From CAYHWW01 sp964360145 (GTDB lineage Bacteria; Bdellovibrionota; UBA1018; CAYHWW01), in assembly GCA_964360145.1 (NCBI GenBank), contig CAYHWW010000147.1:1-8461 (forward strand): 8,461 nt of DNA. The letters run 5' to 3'. The position numbers and the translations under genes are program-made. This document shows, in pieces, positions 5,494 to 8,461 of the stretch (position 1 is its first letter; every line of letters begins with the position of its first letter). The notes under the pieces are model-generated. The model ran no database searches. It worked only from the letters and a program-made list of their open reading frames with translations, and was not told the DNA's origin.

Positions 5494-6747
5494 CTACGTA
5501 ACGTCAGCGGCATCGAGCCGCAGCGCATAGCTCACGGATCTACCAGCACCGGGATTGCGCTTCAGTATGCCCAGGTGCTCCAGCTCGGCGAGATCGCGCT
5601 TGGCGGACTCGCGGCTCACGCGGGTGAGGCTCACGTAGATCCGGTTCGTCATGCAGTTGGCAAGCCCCTCCGGGCCCGTGTCGAGCATGCGCTGCAGCAC
5701 CTTGCGCTGCCGCTCATTCAAGCCGTGGGTGCGGGGCGCAAGCCAGAACCGAGACGCGGCGAGCGAGCGATCAACCTGAACCTGGGATGCGACCAGCGCG
5801 CGGGCGTACATGCCCAAAAACAGGGCCAACCATTCTGTGATGTCACCATTGCTCTTTTGGCAGCTTTCGAGAGTGCCGTAATACTGCTTCCGTTCTTTCA
5901 AGATTTGCGCGGAAAGGCTGTAGAGGCGCATGCCGGTGCCTTCATCCTGCGCCAGCGCCATGTCGGTGAGAGCGCGGGCGACGCGGCCATTGCCGTCTTC
6001 AAACGGGTGGATGGTGACGAGCCAGAAGTGCGCCATGCCGGCACGGATGAGCCCATCGAGCCCCCGAGGGGGGTGTCGCCACCACTGCAGGAACGCTTTC
6101 ATCTCCCCAGGCACCGCTTTGCTGGGAGGCGCTGTGAAGTGCACTTTCTCACGACCGAGGGCGCCGGACACCACGCGCATGGGCTCGGTGCCGGAACGCC
6201 AGCGTCCGACGGCGATCTGACCCATGCCAGAAAAGCCCGTTGGGAAAAGTGCTGCCTGCCAGCCTTGCAGGCGCTTGGCCGTCAGAGGCTCGCGAAATTT
6301 CAGGGTAGCATCAAAGAGCATCTCCACAAGACCGTCCGTATGGCGCTGGGGCTCAGGCAGCCCCGCAGTATCCAAGCCCAAGCGACGGGCCACGGAAGAG
6401 CGAATGGAAGCGCGATCGAGCTTCTCGCCTTCGATGGCGGCGGTAGTGAAGGCCTCATCCACGAAAAAGCCGCACTGAGCGGAAAGACCCATCTCGCGTG
6501 CGCGGGCGAGAAGCAGGCTCTGCTCCCGCCGGGCGTGGGCGAGGAGATCGAAGAGGGGCTTGGCATCCCAACGGAGCCGGGGCCAGGACGGATACTGCCA
6601 GACGTATTTTTTTTGACCCGATTGTAAAGGTGATGGAAATGCCGCCGGTCTTTTTGTCGATAGTTCGCGAGAACGCCTCAACCACGTCATTAGTGACGGC
6701 AACCCGCAATCGGTCGGGGTGCCGTCTGAGATAGGAGCAATCTCCAT
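5494..6747 (-). CDS. DUF4172-Fic protein, predicted AMP transferase
   Basis: Fic enzymes usually transfer AMP from ATP to a Ser, Thr or Tyr hydroxyl of a target protein. The N-terminal DUF4172-type segment begins KKYVWQYPSWPRLRWDAKPL. The inhibitory helix TAAIEG fits the [S/T]xxxE[G/N] motif placed before the core, so the enzyme should be self-inhibited. APPSKAVPGEMKAFLQWW and the catalytic IHPFEDGNGRVARAL, with the active His and the ATP-binding loop, are intact. The C-terminal 70 or so residues look like a winged helix (VSRESAKRDLAELEHLGIL), which may bind DNA. The start is uncertain: TTG 6795, ATG 6747 and ATG 6690 all lack a good ribosome site, and DUF4172 usually sits at the very N-terminus, whereas here 47 residues precede it from 6747. 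An A8 tract lies exactly at the boundary. No partner antitoxin is seen; the self-inhibiting type does not need one. Confidence 0.9.
   Translation of the reverse strand: MEIAPISDGTPTDCGLPSLMTWLRRSRELSTKRPAAFPSPLQSGQKKYVWQYPSWPRLRWDAKPLFDLLAHARREQSLLLARAREMGLSAQCGFFVDEAFTTAAIEGEKLDRASIRSSVARRLGLDTAGLPEPQRHTDGLVEMLFDATLKFREPLTAKRLQGWQAALFPTGFSGMGQIAVGRWRSGTEPMRVVSGALGREKVHFTAPPSKAVPGEMKAFLQWWRHPPRGLDGLIRAGMAHFWLVTIHPFEDGNGRVARALTDMALAQDEGTGMRLYSLSAQILKERKQYYGTLESCQKSNGDITEWLALFLGMYARALVASQVQVDRSLAASRFWLAPRTHGLNERQRKVLQRMLDTGPEGLANCMTNRIYVSLTRVSRESAKRDLAELEHLGILKRNPGAGRSVSYALRLDAADVT
6607..6614 (-). repeat. A8 homopolymer at the DUF4172 boundary
   Basis: Eight consecutive A on the minus strand encode the lysines just before YVWQYP. 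One base fewer would join the domain to the other upstream frame, which is open from about 6820 and includes FSRTIDKKTGGISITF. Either a sequencing indel or slippage could therefore change the N-terminus. Confidence 0.5.
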
Positions 6748-6750
6748 TCG

Positions 6751-6772
6751 GAACCCGGCGTAGTGCGGGTTC
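6751..6772. promoter_or_regulatory. Inverted repeat just upstream of the Fic ATG
   Basis: GAACCCG (6751-6757) and CGGGTTC (6766-6772) form a perfect 7-bp inverted repeat with an 8-nt spacer, three bases before the ATG at 6747. If that start is right, an mRNA hairpin or a DNA-bound regulator here could limit Fic expression. If translation starts at 6795 it is only coding sequence. Confidence 0.35.
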
Positions 6773-6796
6773 AGGGCATATGGGTGTGGGCGCAAC

Positions 6797-6826
6797 TTGA
6801 GGCGCGCCCCGTCGTGAAAATTAAAT
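6797..6826 (+). promoter_or_regulatory. Possible promoter for the secreted DxDxDG protein
   Basis: TTGAGG (6797-6802) and TTAAAT (6821-6826) are 18 nt apart, with four of six consensus bases each. Transcription would start near 6833, giving a leader of about 42 nt. It lies in the gap between the Fic gene and the divergent secreted gene. Confidence 0.3.
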
Positions 6827-6834
6827 CGTGGCCC

Positions 6835-6857
6835 CCCATTTCTTTAATAAGAATGGG
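6835..6857 (+). promoter_or_regulatory. Leader hairpin before the secreted DxDxDG gene
   Basis: CCCATT (6835-6840) pairs with AATGGG (6852-6857) and CTT (6842-6844) with AAG (6849-6851), with one bulged T and the loop TAAT. It ends 17 nt before the GTG start. It could affect stability or translation of the leader RNA, or serve as an operator. Confidence 0.35.
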
Positions 6858-6874
6858 CGCTAAATTCTCGCACT

Positions 6875-7729
6875 GTGAAAAAGACAACCATCTACTCTTT
6901 ACTGCTCCTCTCCCTGACTGCATCCTACGCAGAACAAAAAAATGAATTCGACAAGGACTGGTGTCGGGATCACCCCCACATCCTAGAACGAATAAAACAC
7001 CGAGATTACAGCTTCATCATCTCTGAAGCCGGCGATTACACATGCGCCACTCTGGACATCAAGCGTCGGGGCAAGACCCTTTTCCACGCCGAAGAGATCG
7101 GAACCCACTATTACTTCGGCGCCAAGCATCAAAAGAACATTAAACCATTGAGTCACCTGACCGCCGACAAAGACTTGTACTTTTTGGCATCTGAGTGGAC
7201 CGGCGGAGCACACTGCTGCTTCATCGCCCATATTTTCAGAATTGGAAAAGACTTCAAAGAGATAGCCCACATTGATAGCGGGGACTTCGGTTTTGACTTT
7301 TCTGACATCGACCATGATGGCGCGCCGGAAATAATTCTCGATGATAACTGCCTGAAAGAACAGTTCTCCAGCTTCGCCTACTCAGCGTTTGGAAGAGTCA
7401 TCCTCAAGTATGATAAAGCACTGGATACATACCGAGTATCCTCGGACCTGATGAGAAAATCGGCGCCCAAACTGAATTCTTTCAGCAAAAAGATCCCGCT
7501 CTGGCGCGCCGAAATCAAGAAACATGACAACCCGGACTGGCCACCGCCGGACTTCGTTCAAAAGGTCACAGATCTCTTCTACACAGGTAACAAAGAGGCC
7601 GCGTTGGAGCTTGTGAACCGGACCTGGCCTAAAAGCACCATGGGCAAGGATAAATTCCTTAGTGAGTACCGGCAGGCCTTGCAGGAATCCAAATTTTATG
7701 GGGATTTTGAGAGGCAGCTACAGCCTTAG
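6875..7729 (+). CDS. Secreted protein with a DxDxDG loop, unknown function
   Basis: A 284-residue protein with a typical signal peptide, MKKTTIYSLLLLSLTASYA, probably cut after residue 19, so periplasmic or outside the cell. The centre holds WTGGAHCCF (about 108-116) followed by DIDHDGAPEI (144-153). This Gly-Gly-Ala-His-Cys-Cys plus Asp-rich loop pairing recurs in uncharacterised secreted proteins; the loop resembles the calcium sites of EF-hand and FG-GAP/VCBS-type repeats. The last 70 residues contain a helical segment (FVQKVTDLFYTGNKEAALEL). The start is GTG, the only one that leaves the signal peptide intact, and no clear Shine-Dalgarno sequence precedes it. Base composition appears lower in GC than the housekeeping genes. 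A long palindrome begins six bases after the stop. Confidence 0.8.
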   Translation: MKKTTIYSLLLLSLTASYAEQKNEFDKDWCRDHPHILERIKHRDYSFIISEAGDYTCATLDIKRRGKTLFHAEEIGTHYYFGAKHQKNIKPLSHLTADKDLYFLASEWTGGAHCCFIAHIFRIGKDFKEIAHIDSGDFGFDFSDIDHDGAPEIILDDNCLKEQFSSFAYSAFGRVILKYDKALDTYRVSSDLMRKSAPKLNSFSKKIPLWRAEIKKHDNPDWPPPDFVQKVTDLFYTGNKEAALELVNRTWPKSTMGKDKFLSEYRQALQESKFYGDFERQLQP

Positions 7730-7735
7730 AGTGAC

Positions 7736-7813
7736 GGCCGGTAACTTCCGTTTAGAGGAAGTTACCGGCCTTGAGAATTTCTCAGAGCGCCCAACTTCCG
7801 CTTGGCGGAAGTT
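7736..7813. repeat. Tandem palindromes between convergent genes, possible bidirectional terminator
   Basis: The first unit has perfect 14-bp arms, GGCCGGTAACTTCC (7736-7749) and GGAAGTTACCGGCC (7757-7770), around a 7-nt loop. The second has 9-bp arms, AACTTCCGC (7793-7801) and GCGGAAGTT (7805-7813), around TTG. The 21-nt cores differ at only three loop-region positions and are 50 nt apart, so they are copies of one element. They lie between the convergent 3' ends of two secreted-protein genes, typical for REP/BIME-type repeats or transcript ends. No U-tract follows. Confidence 0.65.
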
Positions 7814-7841
7814 CCAGGGAGCACGGGAGGCAGGGGAGCGC

Positions 7842-7883
7842 TCAGTCGTGGGCAGAGCTGCCACCGTGGCTGTCGGAGCCTAA
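7842..7883 (-). pseudogene. Out-of-frame C-terminal tail related to the 4752-5393 protein
   Basis: Just past the stop of the neighbouring gene, the +1 frame on the minus strand encodes LGSDSHGGSSAHD and a stop. The end of the other secreted protein reads SSEGHGGSAHD and a stop. The first 12 bases from the stop are identical in the two loci and similarity continues with a 3-nt indel. The +1 frame is open from about 7970, so one indel in 7887-7970 would restore a longer protein ending in this tail. It is read as the lost end of the 7885-8403 gene. Confidence 0.55.
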
Positions 7884-7884
7884 G

Positions 7885-8403
7885 CTATTCAGTTGCCGGC
7901 TCGACCGTCGTAGCATCGCTACTATCGGGTGCCGTCTCTGCCCCATCGCGGGCGGGCTCATGTGAGGGCCTCACATAATTACAGGATAACCTGATCGCAC
8001 CGTCTTCGAGGCGGGAAGGAACTCTCACAGGAGCCGTGCCGGTAAGTTGCTCATGATTAAAAATCATATTTATAATAGGGACCGCACCAATCCTAGCGCC
8101 ACGACGGGTCACATACACTGTAAGCTGCGCCGACTGATCGCCGTGCTTAGAGATATGCATACCTACAGCTTGCAGGGCGCAGCCTGGAACTGTGCCTACC
8201 CGTCTGCCACCTGGCACTCGGCCGCGCAGGGAGTGGAAGAGATTGACCTCAGATTTTACACCACGTGTGCTACCCACCCAACCACATGCGCTGACCTTAC
8301 AGATAAAGTTTTGCTCGCGAGGGTCTTGAGAGGGCGCCTGAGCGACGGCAGCCGAAGTGGACATCAAAGAGACCATCACTAACACCGTAAGTCTTGCGCG
8401 CAT
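7885..8403 (-). CDS. Secreted cysteine-containing protein, probable frameshifted paralog of the 4752-5393 gene
   Basis: The 172-residue protein begins with a signal peptide, MRARLTVLVMVSLMSTSAAVAQA. The mature part has CKVSACGW, then PGCALQ, then APVRVP and a last Cys in LSCNYVRP. The same order of Cys, RVP and Cys-x5-P is found in the secreted protein at 4752-5393. The final 27 residues are acidic and Thr/Ser-rich (ending VEPATE) and unlike the basic tail of that paralog, whose conserved ending lies just downstream in another frame. So the present C-terminus may come from a frameshift. ATG 8401-8403 is the only sensible start, but the upstream region is a run of C on this strand, so no ribosome site or promoter can be read. 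No function is recognised. Confidence 0.7.
   Translation of the reverse strand: MRARLTVLVMVSLMSTSAAVAQAPSQDPREQNFICKVSACGWVGSTRGVKSEVNLFHSLRGRVPGGRRVGTVPGCALQAVGMHISKHGDQSAQLTVYVTRRGARIGAVPIINMIFNHEQLTGTAPVRVPSRLEDGAIRLSCNYVRPSHEPARDGAETAPDSSDATTVEPATE
7960..7976. repeat. 17-nt near-perfect palindrome inside the second secreted gene
   Basis: ATGTGAGG (7960-7967) and CCTCACAT (7969-7976) flank one central G. It is in the coding region just before the acidic tail, at the left limit of the zone in which the proposed frameshift must lie. Such short quasi-palindromes can promote replication slippage; it could also be chance. Confidence 0.4.
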
Positions 8404-8408
8404 ATCGT

Positions 8409-8461
<53 letters not shown>

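Noticed and set aside
5575..6627. Plus-strand open frame of 350 codons
   Set aside because: It is antisense to the Fic gene, with a His/Arg-rich translation typical of a shadow frame.

Overview
The window looks like a chromosomal piece of a moderately GC-rich, Gram-negative-type bacterium. The left half is a housekeeping block on the minus strand: ftsY, zapA, a 5-formyltetrahydrofolate cyclo-ligase gene, a ymdB-type phosphodiesterase gene, then tRNA-Ala. That gene order, and an FtsY with an N-terminal membrane anchor and a short Ala/Pro/Ser linker, resemble former Deltaproteobacteria (Myxococcota or Bdellovibrionota type). This placement is an inference from gene content only.

Positions 1-269 hold a tRNA-Ala(TGC) gene on the minus strand with a strong sigma-70-like promoter of its own (213-241). 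It is followed by a boxA antitermination motif (39-52) like those in front of 23S rRNA. The gene upstream of the tRNA is ymdB, not 16S rRNA, so the rRNA operon beyond the left edge may lack 16S. Positions 270-3123 are the compact housekeeping operon, with gaps of 13 and 22 nt and one 4-nt overlap. There is no room for 6S RNA between zapA and the cyclo-ligase gene. The FtsY linker is encoded over two tandem palindromic repeats.

From about 3176 to the right end the content is accessory. A lytic-transglycosylase-like protein without a signal peptide overlaps a small unknown gene; this is a candidate toxic enzyme and partner pair. Next come a secreted cysteine-containing protein, a DUF4172-Fic protein (predicted AMP transferase with its own inhibitory motif), a secreted protein with an Asp-rich calcium-type loop, and a second secreted cysteine protein that looks like a diverged paralog of the first. 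The paralogs share a Ser/Gly/His tail ending in AHD. In the second copy this tail lies just past the stop codon in the +1 frame, which suggests a frameshift. Several 3' ends carry perfect hairpins without a U-tract, including a tandem pair of nearly identical palindromes at 7736-7813.

Homopolymer tracts stand out. There is a G8 inside a possible promoter spacer before the first secreted paralog, an A8 at the edge of the Fic N-terminal domain, and a run of 53 G at the right end, just upstream of the second paralog's start. The last is probably an assembly or sequencing artefact, although a real homopolymer that broke the assembly cannot be excluded. No CRISPR array, insertion sequence or integrase was found.
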